Of a stretch of 64,000 bases of DNA, positions 1 through 7,764 are shown one piece after another; position 1 is the first letter of the stretch, and each line of letters begins with the position of its first letter. Below the pieces are notes generated by a model. It saw only the letters and a program-made list of their open reading frames with translations. It was not told the origin of the DNA and did not search any database. The position numbers and the translations under genes were made by a program. Source of the DNA: Mangrovimonas sp. ST2L15 (lineage in GTDB: Bacteria; Bacteroidota; Bacteroidia; Flavobacteriales; Flavobacteriaceae); NCBI RefSeq assembly GCF_001280515.1, contig NZ_LBIQ01000052.1, positions 1-64,000 on the forward strand, written 5' to 3'.

Positions 1-1802
1 CAACAAGTGTAGATTTAACTGCCTTAGAGCCAGGAGGACAAACCGGTGGAAGTTGGACCTATGGTGGCGGTACAGCAGTATCTGATGCCACGGATGCCGA
101 CCCAGCCAACGCACCGTTCACTTATACTTATACCGATGGTAACGGTTGTGATGCTTCCGATACGGTAGGCTATAGTAATTATACAGTAACCCCGGTATCG
201 ATTGACGATCAGATGGTATGTCCAGGGACAACAAGTGTAGATTTAACTGCCTTAGAGCCAGGAGGACAAACCGGTGGAAGTTGGACCTATGGTGGCGGTA
301 CAGCAGTATCTGATGCTACGGATGCCGACCCAGCCAACGCACCGTTCACTTATACTTATACCGATGGTAACGGTTGTGATGCTTCCGATACGGTAGGCTA
401 TAGTAATTATACAGTAACCCCAGTATCCATTGACGATCAGATGGTATGTCCAGGGACAACAAGTGTTGATTTAACCGCCTTAGAGCCAGGAGGACAAACC
501 GGTGGAAGTTGGACCTATGGTGGCGGTACAGCAGTATCCGATGCTACGGATGCTGATCCGGCCAACGCACCGTTCACTTATACCTATACCGATGGTAACG
601 GTTGTGATGCTTCCGATACGGTAGGCTATAGTGAATATGACGCTCCTCCTTGTCAAATTTCTGGCTCTACTGAAGTTTGTTTACAATCGCCGGATGGATC
701 TGGTTATGTGTATAGTTTTGAGGGAAATACCACAGGTTTAACCTTTGAGTGGACTGTAAATGGTGGTACTATAATAGGAGCTGACAATGGAACTTCTGTT
801 GAAGTTTTATTTGATTCTGAAGGAAATAATAAAGTATGGTTAACAGTTACAAATGTAACAACCAATTGTACTTCTACTTGTAGTTATGATGTTATGGTTT
901 ATGATTGCTGTAGCGATGAAACGGCCTATGCCTATAACACCCAATGTACAGGAGTTGATAACCTATGTTTCTTGGATTATGAAGACGAATTAAATGAGAA
1001 CCGATGGGGATGGACACTTTCAGGAATCGATTTAGAGTCTGATATCAGTGATGATATGGGTATGCAATACAACAGTTATACGGTTGACTTATATGCCGGA
1101 AATGGGAACGATTGTATGCCAACAGATGGCCCTGGACAGTATGTAGGTACAGCCACCATTACTAGAAATGGAGATGATATAACTGTGTCATATAACTTAA
1201 TTGATGATACTGAAGATACCTATTACGCACTTTACGGTTTGCATGTGAATATTGGCTGTAAACAATTCGCAACTAAGAAAAGAGGCAAAAAGAAGACTGT
1301 TTATACGGTAGCACCTGGGCAATACAACGCCAGTGGTAATGGTAATGGTAATTCTGAAGGTGTTGTCACCATTGATGTTGATGATACCGTAACTTTGAAT
1401 AACGGATCTTATTGTTTGGACAACCTTTATGTGATTGTTCATGCCGAGGTTGAGATTTGTACAACGGAGCCTATGATTTCAGCGCCAACAGCGGTTAAAT
1501 TGGCTGAGACAGCTAAGGTTGAACCGATACAAAATGAGACTGTAGCTGTAGATTTTAAAGCCTATCCAGTGCCATTTAAGGATATAGTCAATATTAGTTA
1601 TCGTTTTGATTTTGATACCGAAGTTACCTTGGAAATCATTGATTTAAGTGGTCGTTTGGTTTACACCAAAAACATTCAAAATTATGTAAAAGGAACCAAT
1701 GGTATGGAAACTATTGACTTGACCAAAACAAATAGTCAAATGTTATTTGTTAGATTAATTACTGATCAGGGAATCAAGATTAAGAAAATTGTAGCAAAGT
1801 AA
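1..1802 (+). CDS. Secreted repeat protein with T9SS C-terminal sorting domain (5' end outside window)
   Basis: The reading frame is open from base 3, so the gene begins upstream of the window and only its last ~600 residues are seen. It starts with about 2.8 copies of a 76-residue unit (cores VDLTALEPGGQTGG, DGNGCDASDTVGY, DDQMVCPGTTS) with two Cys per unit, probably disulphide-linked Ig/PKD-like domains. A unique region with several Cys follows (PPCQISGSTEVC, then a CCSDETAY segment). The last ~80 residues (from about base 1555) look like a type A T9SS sorting domain: YPVPFKD, then VTLEIIDLSGRLVY, ending KIKKIVAK. Such proteins cross the outer membrane through the type IX system and are attached to or released from the surface. 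A hairpin terminator follows. An adhesin or matrix role is inferred from architecture only. Confidence 0.88.
   Translation, partial: TSVDLTALEPGGQTGGSWTYGGGTAVSDATDADPANAPFTYTYTDGNGCDASDTVGYSNYTVTPVSIDDQMVCPGTTSVDLTALEPGGQTGGSWTYGGGTAVSDATDADPANAPFTYTYTDGNGCDASDTVGYSNYTVTPVSIDDQMVCPGTTSVDLTALEPGGQTGGSWTYGGGTAVSDATDADPANAPFTYTYTDGNGCDASDTVGYSEYDAPPCQISGSTEVCLQSPDGSGYVYSFEGNTTGLTFEWTVNGGTIIGADNGTSVEVLFDSEGNNKVWLTVTNVTTNCTSTCSYDVMVYDCCSDETAYAYNTQCTGVDNLCFLDYEDELNENRWGWTLSGIDLESDISDDMGMQYNSYTVDLYAGNGNDCMPTDGPGQYVGTATITRNGDDITVSYNLIDDTEDTYYALYGLHVNIGCKQFATKKRGKKKTVYTVAPGQYNASGNGNGNSEGVVTIDVDDTVTLNNGSYCLDNLYVIVHAEVEICTTEPMISAPTAVKLAETAKVEPIQNETVAVDFKAYPVPFKDIVNISYRFDFDTEVTLEIIDLSGRLVYTKNIQNYVKGTNGMETIDLTKTNSQMLFVRLITDQGIKIKKIVAK
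3..641 (+). repeat. 228-bp tandem repeats inside the T9SS protein gene
   Basis: The same sequence starts at bases 3, 231 and 459, an exact 228-bp (76-codon) period; the third copy is cut short near 641, where the sequence turns unique. Copies differ at only a few, mostly silent positions (for example GCC/GCT, GAC/GAT and CCA/CCG in the DADPANAP segment). The array probably continues upstream of the window. Confidence 0.95.
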
Positions 1803-1850
1803 TAGTAGCTATTAAATATGTGTACCTTTAATCAAATGATAGGTACAGTA

Positions 1851-1884
1851 AAAAGGGTAAATGATTTCATTTGCCCTTTTTTTA
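1851..1884 (+). terminator. Rho-independent terminator after T9SS protein
   Basis: The arm AAAGGGTAAATGA pairs with TCATTTGCCCTTT (one G-T pair), with a 2-base apparent loop and a T-run. A second small hairpin lies just upstream (TGTACCT at 1821-1827, AGGTACA at 1841-1847). Confidence 0.85.
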
Positions 1885-1906
1885 TTAAAAAAAATTACTG
1901 GGTCAT

Positions 1907-1931
1907 CCAACCTTTTTTATTTTTAGCACGT
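1907..1931 (+). promoter_or_regulatory. Candidate ECF-sigma promoter (autoregulation)
   Basis: CCAACC at 1907-1912 and CGT at 1929-1931 are 16 bases apart. This matches the general ECF-type layout (AAC-containing -35, CGT/GTC-like -10) rather than the housekeeping TAnnTTTG element, which is absent here. It sits 28 bases before the sigma-factor ATG, so self-activation is inferred. Confidence 0.4.
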
Positions 1932-1958
1932 TTCTTTAAATAGAGAACCACATTTAAT

Positions 1959-2525
1959 ATGGCAAAAATAGTATCGATGAATTTAGAGGTTGATGAGCTT
2001 ATCAGATTGGCAAAAAAATCCAATCAACAAGCTCAATTGGCACTGTATGATAGATACTCAGCCAAGATGTTAGGTGTTTGCAGACATTATATTAGGGACC
2101 AACATTTTGCAGAAGATGTCATGATTGGAGCTTTTCATAAAGCTTTGGAAAGTATTCAAGCCTACGAGCCTTATGGAAGCTTTGAAGGGTGGTTGAGAAG
2201 AATTATGGTTAGGGAGAGCATTTCTTATTTAAGGGTTCAGAAGAACAAATTTGATGTGGTAGAGGTTAACGAAGGTCATTTTTATCAAAAACCAAATCAG
2301 GACCCTAGTGATGATTCCGAAGAGATACAAATGGCAATCGATGCACTTCCTGTAGGCTGTAAAACCATTTTTAACCTATACGTAATTGAAGGATACAAAC
2401 ATTATGAAATTGCAGAGTTGCTGGAGGTAAGTGTAGGGACTTCCAAATCACAATTGGCGCATGCTAGAAAATTGTTGCAAAGTCAGCTTTCTCATTTAAA
2501 TTCAAAAAACGATGCATCAAGATAA
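1959..2525 (+). CDS. ECF-type RNA polymerase sigma-70 factor
   Basis: 188 residues, the usual size for an extracytoplasmic-function sigma factor. Region 2 spans about residues 20-95 (LALYDRYSAKMLGVCRHY, then SFEGWLRRIMVRESISYLR) and region 4 about 128-175 (LPVGCKTIFNLYVIEGYKHY, then an EIAELLEVSVGTSKSQLAHA helix-turn-helix). It should direct core polymerase to a small regulon. The first ATG (1959) was chosen; an in-frame ATG at 1977 is possible. The 3' end overlaps the next gene by 14 bases, which implies translational coupling to a presumed anti-sigma partner. The AAC-N16-CGT motif upstream suggests autoregulation. The target signal is unknown. Confidence 0.93.
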   Translation: MAKIVSMNLEVDELIRLAKKSNQQAQLALYDRYSAKMLGVCRHYIRDQHFAEDVMIGAFHKALESIQAYEPYGSFEGWLRRIMVRESISYLRVQKNKFDVVEVNEGHFYQKPNQDPSDDSEEIQMAIDALPVGCKTIFNLYVIEGYKHYEIAELLEVSVGTSKSQLAHARKLLQSQLSHLNSKNDASR

Positions 2526-3246
2526 TTTTGAACATAGTATAAAACAGGCTTTGAAGGATAGGGAAGTAGTCCCCTCCTTAGAAAGTAGAGACAAGTTAAA
2601 GGAGTTACTTAACAAATCTGAAAATAAAAAGACTTCTAACCAGGTTTGGCCTTGGTTTGTCGCGGCAACAGCTGTGATAGGTCTGTTTTTTGTTGCAGGC
2701 ATAAACATGATGGATGATTCTAAAATTATCATAGAACCCAAGGTTGTCATTGAAGAAGAAAAAGGAGAGTCGATAGAATCTAAAATCATACCCACTACAA
2801 ACAAAGATGAACTAACCAACCACGAGGTAGTTGAACAATCACTTAATAAACTTGAAAGTTCTGCCGAACAAAAATCACATTCTTACAGACTAGAAACAAC
2901 CATGGTTGATGAGTCTGTATATAATCCTAAGGACGAGATTGAAATTCAATCCCCTAGTGAGGAAATCAAAGTAACTCCCCGAGAAGAAAATTCACCCGAA
3001 GAGGAGGATGGGAAACATTTATTTATTACTCCGGAAGCCTTATTGGCAAGTTTGGAACAAGAGGACACAATCATTCCCCATAAGACAAAGACCCCAAAAT
3101 CGAGTTCATTTATTGAATCGGATAAATTGTTAACTAAAATGGAAGCTCAATTGTTTGAAGAAGACCATAATGATGTCTTTAAGAAAGTGGGTAAACAATT
3201 AAAGAGGGTTCAAGAAACTCTCGCCGATAGAAATTACAAAGATTAA
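2512..3246 (+). CDS. Anti-sigma-factor-like single-pass membrane protein
   Basis: 244 residues. A cytoplasmic N-terminus of about 45 residues is followed by one membrane helix (about 46-66, VWPWFVAATAVIGLFFVAGI) and a long acidic, low-complexity outer domain rich in Glu, Lys and Ser. It overlaps the ECF sigma gene by 14 bases. No anti-sigma zinc motif (HxxxCxxC) is visible, so the anti-sigma role is inferred from position and topology. Proteins of this layout commonly follow ECF sigma genes in flavobacteria and precede a barrel protein, as here. It could instead be a sensor or linker for the downstream envelope protein. Confidence 0.6.
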   Translation: MHQDNFEHSIKQALKDREVVPSLESRDKLKELLNKSENKKTSNQVWPWFVAATAVIGLFFVAGINMMDDSKIIIEPKVVIEEEKGESIESKIIPTTNKDELTNHEVVEQSLNKLESSAEQKSHSYRLETTMVDESVYNPKDEIEIQSPSEEIKVTPREENSPEEEDGKHLFITPEALLASLEQEDTIIPHKTKTPKSSSFIESDKLLTKMEAQLFEEDHNDVFKKVGKQLKRVQETLADRNYKD

Positions 3247-3275
3247 TTATTAAACAAATTTACACAATCAAAAAA

Positions 3276-4337
3276 ATGAAACTTTACACTTTCATCATGG
3301 CATTCTTATGTCTTATCCTGAACACCAAAGCTCAAGAGAAAACATTTGAAAAACAAGCGGTTAATATTGCGAAACGAATAGATTCTATCACGATTTCGCA
3401 GAAACTTTTAATGAAAAAGGAATTAAAGGTTATTGATAAAAAGTTAGTAAATGGAGAGGTTTCTCAAGAGGAAGCCCAATCCCAAAAGATGGAGATAGCC
3501 ACATTACATGCCGACATCATTAATAAGCAAGTAGCTATTGAAGAAACAAAGTTACAGCAATTGATAAAGGACAAAGTTGATAATAATCTGGAAGAAGAAA
3601 CCGATAAAAGCTGGATGAGTCAAACCTTCTTAAGTTCTTTAGAGCAAGATAATTTGGTTAGGGATAGTTTAACGGGGTTAAAAATGGAGAGACGATTTAC
3701 TTCACAGTTGGTTTTTATCCTGGGTATGAATACAGTACTTCAAGATGACCATGCTCATTATGGTAACGGATTTAAAACTGTACCTTTTGGATATGGTGAA
3801 GTAGGTTTTTCATTCAAATACCGTTTAAAGGAAGATCAAAATTTATGGAATCTTAAAGCTGGGTTTTCGGTCATGTTTCATGAAATCAAACCAGATTCTG
3901 ACAATGATATCTTAGTTAAGAATGGTAATGAGACCTATCTTGATGATGCCGGGTTTGACATAAAAAAATCGACTCTTAATATAGGTTACATTAGTATCCC
4001 GATTCATTTAGAACTTGACTTTTCAAAACCTCAATTTGATAAAAAATCAAATCAAAGTTATTTGCGTTCTCAAACGGGATTCCGAATGGGGATAGGAGGG
4101 TATGTAGGTGTTAGGTACTATACCAATCAGGTTATAAAATATGATGAAGATGGAAAGAAAGTCAGAAAAGTAGAACGTGATAATTTTAATGTTAATACGT
4201 TAACTTTTGGTCCAAGCGCATATCTGGGATTTAAAGATGTAAGTATTTATGCCAAATATGATGCTAATTCTATTTTTAAGAGAAATCCAGCAGAAATTCA
4301 CAATCTTTCTATAGGATTAAGGGTGGATTTTAATTAG
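3276..4337 (+). CDS. Outer-membrane beta-barrel protein, sigma operon member
   Basis: 353 residues with a cleavable signal peptide (MKLYTFIMAFLCLILNTKAQ). Residues ~25-115 are charged and probably coiled-coil (many KKEL, EEAQSQKMEIA type heptads). From about residue 140 alternating aromatic strands (LVFILGMNTVL, GEVGFSFKYRL, FRMGIGGYVGVRYY, SIYAKYDA) end in LSIGLRVDFN with a terminal aromatic, typical of a porin-like barrel. It begins 29 bases after the anti-sigma-like gene and is likely cotranscribed, so it is probably the envelope output or sensor of that sigma system. No specific substrate can be assigned. Confidence 0.7.
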   Translation: MKLYTFIMAFLCLILNTKAQEKTFEKQAVNIAKRIDSITISQKLLMKKELKVIDKKLVNGEVSQEEAQSQKMEIATLHADIINKQVAIEETKLQQLIKDKVDNNLEEETDKSWMSQTFLSSLEQDNLVRDSLTGLKMERRFTSQLVFILGMNTVLQDDHAHYGNGFKTVPFGYGEVGFSFKYRLKEDQNLWNLKAGFSVMFHEIKPDSDNDILVKNGNETYLDDAGFDIKKSTLNIGYISIPIHLELDFSKPQFDKKSNQSYLRSQTGFRMGIGGYVGVRYYTNQVIKYDEDGKKVRKVERDNFNVNTLTFGPSAYLGFKDVSIYAKYDANSIFKRNPAEIHNLSIGLRVDFN

Positions 4338-4418
4338 TTACAATTAACAAAACACAACCATAAATGATTCCATTTTTTATAGCAATTTTTTAAATTATGC
4401 ACGCATAATAAAAACAGT

Positions 4419-4426
4419 TATATTTG
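4419..4426 (+). promoter_or_regulatory. Bacteroidota -7 promoter element
   Basis: TATATTTG is a perfect TAnnTTTG match 19 bases before the ATG at 4446. No clear TTG -33 element is seen at the usual distance. Confidence 0.6.
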
Positions 4427-4445
4427 TGATACAAACTAATTTAAT

Positions 4446-5396
4446 ATGACTGATACCACACTTACCAAAATGCTTGATATCAAGCATCCTATTATTATGG
4501 CTCCTATGTTTTTGGTGTCAAATGTAGCCATGGTAAAAGAAGCTATGGCTTGCGGTATAGCTGGATGCATTCCTGCATTAAACTACCGTACCTTAGCTGA
4601 ATTACGTTCTGCTATTCAAGAATTAAAGGCAGCTAAAGTGGCTGGTGGCGCATTTGGTTTTAATTTAATTGTCAATAAGTCCAACGTTAAGTATCAGGAG
4701 CAGCTGCAAATTCTTTGTGAAGAAGGTTGTGATTTTATAATCACCTCTTTGGGAAGTCCGCAAGAAACCATACGAAAAGCGCATGAGGTAGGAATAAAAG
4801 TGTTTTGTGATATCACAGATTTAGCTTATGCCCAAAAGGTAGAGGCACTAGGAGCGGATGCCGTAATAGCTGTAAATAATCAAGCAGGTGGGCACCGGGG
4901 TGAAATGAAGCCGAAAGAACTAATCTCCTTGTTGAACGAACGTTGTAAAATTCCGGTCATTTCTGCTGGAGGTGTGGGAACCAAAGAGGAATTAGATAAA
5001 ATGCTGTCATACGGAGCTATTGGGGTTTCAGTAGGAAGTCCGTTCATAGCTTCCAAAGAATCAAATATTACGGAGGAATATAAACAGGCTTGCGTCGATT
5101 TTGGAGCTCAGGATATTGTAATGACCGAACGTATTTCAGGGACACCATGTACGGTGATAAACACCCCTTATGTTCAAAAAATAGGAACCAAATCCCCTTG
5201 GCTAGAACGCACCCTCAATAAAAATAAAAAACTTAAAAAGTGGGTGAAGATGTTACGATTTTATATTGGTATGAAGGCCACAGAAAAGGCAGCCCAACAA
5301 GCAACTTATAAAACAGTGTGGGTGGCAGGTCCCAGTATTGAACATACCAAACAAATTTTACCAGTAAAAGATATTGTAGAAAAGCTGATTCATTAA
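4446..5396 (+). CDS. Nitronate monooxygenase / FMN-dependent 2-nitropropane dioxygenase family
   Basis: 316 residues, a TIM-barrel FMN enzyme. The N-terminus has the family MAPMFLVSN motif after IKHPII, then FGFNLIVN, DFIITSLGSP, NQAGGHRGE (about 145-153, the flavin/active-site loop with its His) and ISAGGVGTKEEL (phosphate-binding). The C-terminal ~70 residues (KSPWLERTLNKNKK, KAAQQATYKTVWVAG) match bacterial nitronate monooxygenases rather than FabK. It oxidises alkyl nitronates, probably as detoxification. It stands alone behind its own TATATTTG promoter. FabK-type enoyl-ACP reductase is the main alternative and is less likely. Confidence 0.85.
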   Translation: MTDTTLTKMLDIKHPIIMAPMFLVSNVAMVKEAMACGIAGCIPALNYRTLAELRSAIQELKAAKVAGGAFGFNLIVNKSNVKYQEQLQILCEEGCDFIITSLGSPQETIRKAHEVGIKVFCDITDLAYAQKVEALGADAVIAVNNQAGGHRGEMKPKELISLLNERCKIPVISAGGVGTKEELDKMLSYGAIGVSVGSPFIASKESNITEEYKQACVDFGAQDIVMTERISGTPCTVINTPYVQKIGTKSPWLERTLNKNKKLKKWVKMLRFYIGMKATEKAAQQATYKTVWVAGPSIEHTKQILPVKDIVEKLIH

Positions 5397-5497
5397 GGTT
5401 CTTTTTAGATTCTAAATGCTTCAAAAGGAATTTAAAATTTGGATTTGATTTTCAATTTTTAAAGATTTAAATTCGTCATCTTATTTAATCATATATT

Positions 5498-6634
5498 ATG
5501 AAAAAGTTATTCCCTTCTGTTTTTATTGTGTTAATGGTGTTGATTTCTTCCTGCCAAAAGGAAGTTACTAAACAAAGTGATTTATTATTAGGGTCGGGAT
5601 GGGAATTGGAAGCCATCTCCAATACTGATAAATCTTTTGAAGAATTGTTTCCAGGTAAAAAACCTTTTTTGGAATTCACCCAAGAAGGATCTGTAAAGGG
5701 AAATAGTGGATGCAATGGGTATACCTCAGAATATAAAATTAGTGAAAATCAAATGTCCTTTGGTGAGCCTGGTCCAACAACAATGATGTATTGTGGCGAG
5801 GGAGAAAATTTGTTTCGTGATGCTTTAAAGAAAATTACTCATTACGAGGTAGATGATGAAGGCAAGCTTAAACTAGTTTCAGAGAGCGAAACTTTGCTAA
5901 TCTTTAAAGCCTCTGATTTAGAAAATGATGCTAATGAGACTTCTGTGAACGTACGATTTGATAAACAAGAAATCACCGATAAAAGTTATTTCAAAGCTAA
6001 TGGTACAGAGCCTTTTTGGAGCTTGGAGATTGATGAGCAATCCATTACCTTAAAAATGATGGAGGACACTATTACAGTACCAAATCCTAAAAGCATTAAG
6101 GCTATGGATGCCAATGTGAAACAATATGATGTGGAAACTGAGGCTTACGCTCTAAGGATTGTAATTATTCAGGATCCTTGTGAAAATCAAATGTCTGGAG
6201 AAAATTTTCCATATTCGGTGAAAATGGAATTAAAATCTACTGGTGATTCTGAAATTAAACCTCTTTATGGATGTGGTTATTTTTTGACAGATCCAAAATT
6301 AAATGACATCTGGAGTCTGGAAGCAATGAACGGGAATGCTATAGACAGGAGTCAATATCCAAATAAAATTCCATCACTTATAATCGATTCGGAAAAGAAT
6401 ATTTTTATTGGCCACACTGGTTGCAATGACATGAAAGGGTCATTATTTTTCGAGCCTAATCTTTTGAGGTTTAAAGACATTATAACCACTAAAAAAATGT
6501 GTGTTCCCGATAACGGACAAGAACAGGCTTTCTTGCAGGCACTGAAATCAAGTATTACCTTTAAAGTTGATAATGATCGATTGACATTATCAAATCCTAA
6601 CGGGGAACTATTGATGTTTAGAAAAGATAATTGA
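5498..6634 (+). CDS. Lipoprotein with two META (HslJ-like) domains
   Basis: 378 residues. The lipobox LISSCQ (Cys about 19) follows a short hydrophobic signal, so it is a lipoprotein. Residues ~28-135 form a META/DUF306 domain (GSGWELEAI, NSGCNGY, PTTMMYC). Residues ~160-260 form a COG3650-like middle domain (ANGTEPFWSLEID, DPCENQMSGENFPYSVKM). Residues ~265-378 form a second META domain (DIWSLEAMNG, HTGCNDMKG, TTKKMCVP). Single META domains are known from HslJ, linked to novobiocin resistance and heat shock in E. coli. The doubled arrangement around the middle domain suggests an envelope-stress or binding role, but none can be stated. Confidence 0.8.
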   Translation: MKKLFPSVFIVLMVLISSCQKEVTKQSDLLLGSGWELEAISNTDKSFEELFPGKKPFLEFTQEGSVKGNSGCNGYTSEYKISENQMSFGEPGPTTMMYCGEGENLFRDALKKITHYEVDDEGKLKLVSESETLLIFKASDLENDANETSVNVRFDKQEITDKSYFKANGTEPFWSLEIDEQSITLKMMEDTITVPNPKSIKAMDANVKQYDVETEAYALRIVIIQDPCENQMSGENFPYSVKMELKSTGDSEIKPLYGCGYFLTDPKLNDIWSLEAMNGNAIDRSQYPNKIPSLIIDSEKNIFIGHTGCNDMKGSLFFEPNLLRFKDIITTKKMCVPDNGQEQAFLQALKSSITFKVDNDRLTLSNPNGELLMFRKDN

Positions 6635-6637
6635 TTT

Positions 6638-7288
6638 TCATTCTTGAGTAAGTTTGGATACGAGATTCATATTTATTTCATGTTTTCCATCAAAGGGATG
6701 AATTTTTAATCGTTCCCCAAAGAGTGATTGGGCATGACTTATTTCTGTTTCAATGTATCCTTTAGCTACTAAATATTCATCATGATTCCCATAAATAAGA
6801 TGGACTTGGGTTTTATCTGATAGATATTTAAAATCAAGGGGATTCAATTCGTGTGGTATTTTACCGGAATGAATAATAATTTGATTACATAAAATCTCCC
6901 TTTTTGCTAAATATCTTAGAGCGACACTAACTCCTTGAGAAAATCCCAAGACAATAAAGTTGCCTTGTGGAGGTAGATTTTCTTGTTTGAAGAGGCCATC
7001 AAAATACCTAACTATATTTTCCATTTCCAATGGGGTATTCTCCTTGGTAAGCCAACTAGCTCCTACATGTCTCATTTTAGGAGGTAGGTAATATTTGCTT
7101 GGTGCTTGAGGTGCGATGATGAAATTTTCTTCCTTATTTAAAGATTCAAAATATCTTAAAAAGTATCTGCTTAAAAAGCCCATCCCGTGACAAACAAACC
7201 AAATATTCTTTGTTTTATCTGTCAAAGAATTGAGTGTTTCATAAGTGTTGGAGGTTTGATAGGATATTTCCTTTTGGGTTGAATTCAT
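6638..7288 (-). CDS. Alpha/beta hydrolase, carboxylesterase/phospholipase-like
   Basis: 216 residues. The nucleophile elbow GFSQG (FIVLGFSQGVSVALRYL) gives the Ser; YGNHDEYL probably carries the acid and FDGKHEIN the His, completing a triad. The oxyanion region is FVCHGMG. Size and motifs fit the serine-esterase family (YpfH/carboxylesterase type). It diverges from the thioesterase/menF pair with only ~50 bases between starts. MenH of the menaquinone pathway is also an alpha/beta hydrolase and no menH is seen elsewhere in the window, but the family signature here is esterase, so MenH is only a weak alternative. It converges on the META lipoprotein gene, with 3 bases between stops. Confidence 0.75.
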   Translation of the reverse strand: MNSTQKEISYQTSNTYETLNSLTDKTKNIWFVCHGMGFLSRYFLRYFESLNKEENFIIAPQAPSKYYLPPKMRHVGASWLTKENTPLEMENIVRYFDGLFKQENLPPQGNFIVLGFSQGVSVALRYLAKREILCNQIIIHSGKIPHELNPLDFKYLSDKTQVHLIYGNHDEYLVAKGYIETEISHAQSLFGERLKIHPFDGKHEINMNLVSKLTQE

Positions 7289-7338
7289 TTTAACAGCTCG
7301 TTTTGTATTTTTACAGCTCCTAAAAATACATCAAATTT

Positions 7339-7764
7339 ATGCCACTATCTAAAGAAGACGTTCTTGCCCAAGCCAATTTGGCAAGTAAAAACACCTTAAT
7401 GGAAACCTTGGAAATTGAAATGATTGATTTTGGTGAAGATTTTTTAACGGCAAGAATGCCAGTTAATTCTAGGGTTTATCAACCAGATGGGGTTCTTCAT
7501 GGAGGTGCTACGGCGGCTTTGGCAGAAAGTGTAGGTAGTTTTGCATCTCATATTTTTACCAACATTGAAGAGAAATTTGTTCGTGGTATTGAAATTACGG
7601 CAAACCATTTAAAAAGTGTGACCGAGGGTTATGTTTATGCTAAGGCTACTTTTATTCACCGGGGGCAGACAACGCAATTATTGGATATCCGTGTTACAGA
7701 TGACCAAGATAACCTCATTTCCATTTGTAGATTGTCTACCATTTCGCTTCCAAGAAAGAAATAA
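7339..7764 (+). CDS. Hotdog-fold thioesterase, probable DHNA-CoA thioesterase
   Basis: 141 residues, PaaI/MenI-type hotdog domain. The HGGATAALAESVGSFAS helix (from about residue 54) carries the conserved His-Gly-Gly and the Glu of this class. Its stop TAA shares a base with the ATG of isochorismate synthase, so the two are translationally coupled. That context points to hydrolysis of 1,4-dihydroxy-2-naphthoyl-CoA in menaquinone synthesis (MenI role); the fold is seen, the substrate is inferred. A generic phenylacetyl-CoA-type thioesterase is the alternative. Confidence 0.82.
   Translation: MPLSKEDVLAQANLASKNTLMETLEIEMIDFGEDFLTARMPVNSRVYQPDGVLHGGATAALAESVGSFASHIFTNIEEKFVRGIEITANHLKSVTEGYVYAKATFIHRGQTTQLLDIRVTDDQDNLISICRLSTISLPRKK

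Noticed and set aside
3-641. Direct repeats at the left edge as a CRISPR array or non-coding satellite
   Set aside because: The 228-bp period is a multiple of three, the frame is open throughout and changes are mostly silent, so they are protein repeats.
6638-7288. Alpha/beta hydrolase as MenH
   Set aside because: The GFSQG elbow and overall motifs fit carboxylesterase/phospholipase-type serine hydrolases; MenH was kept only as a weak alternative.
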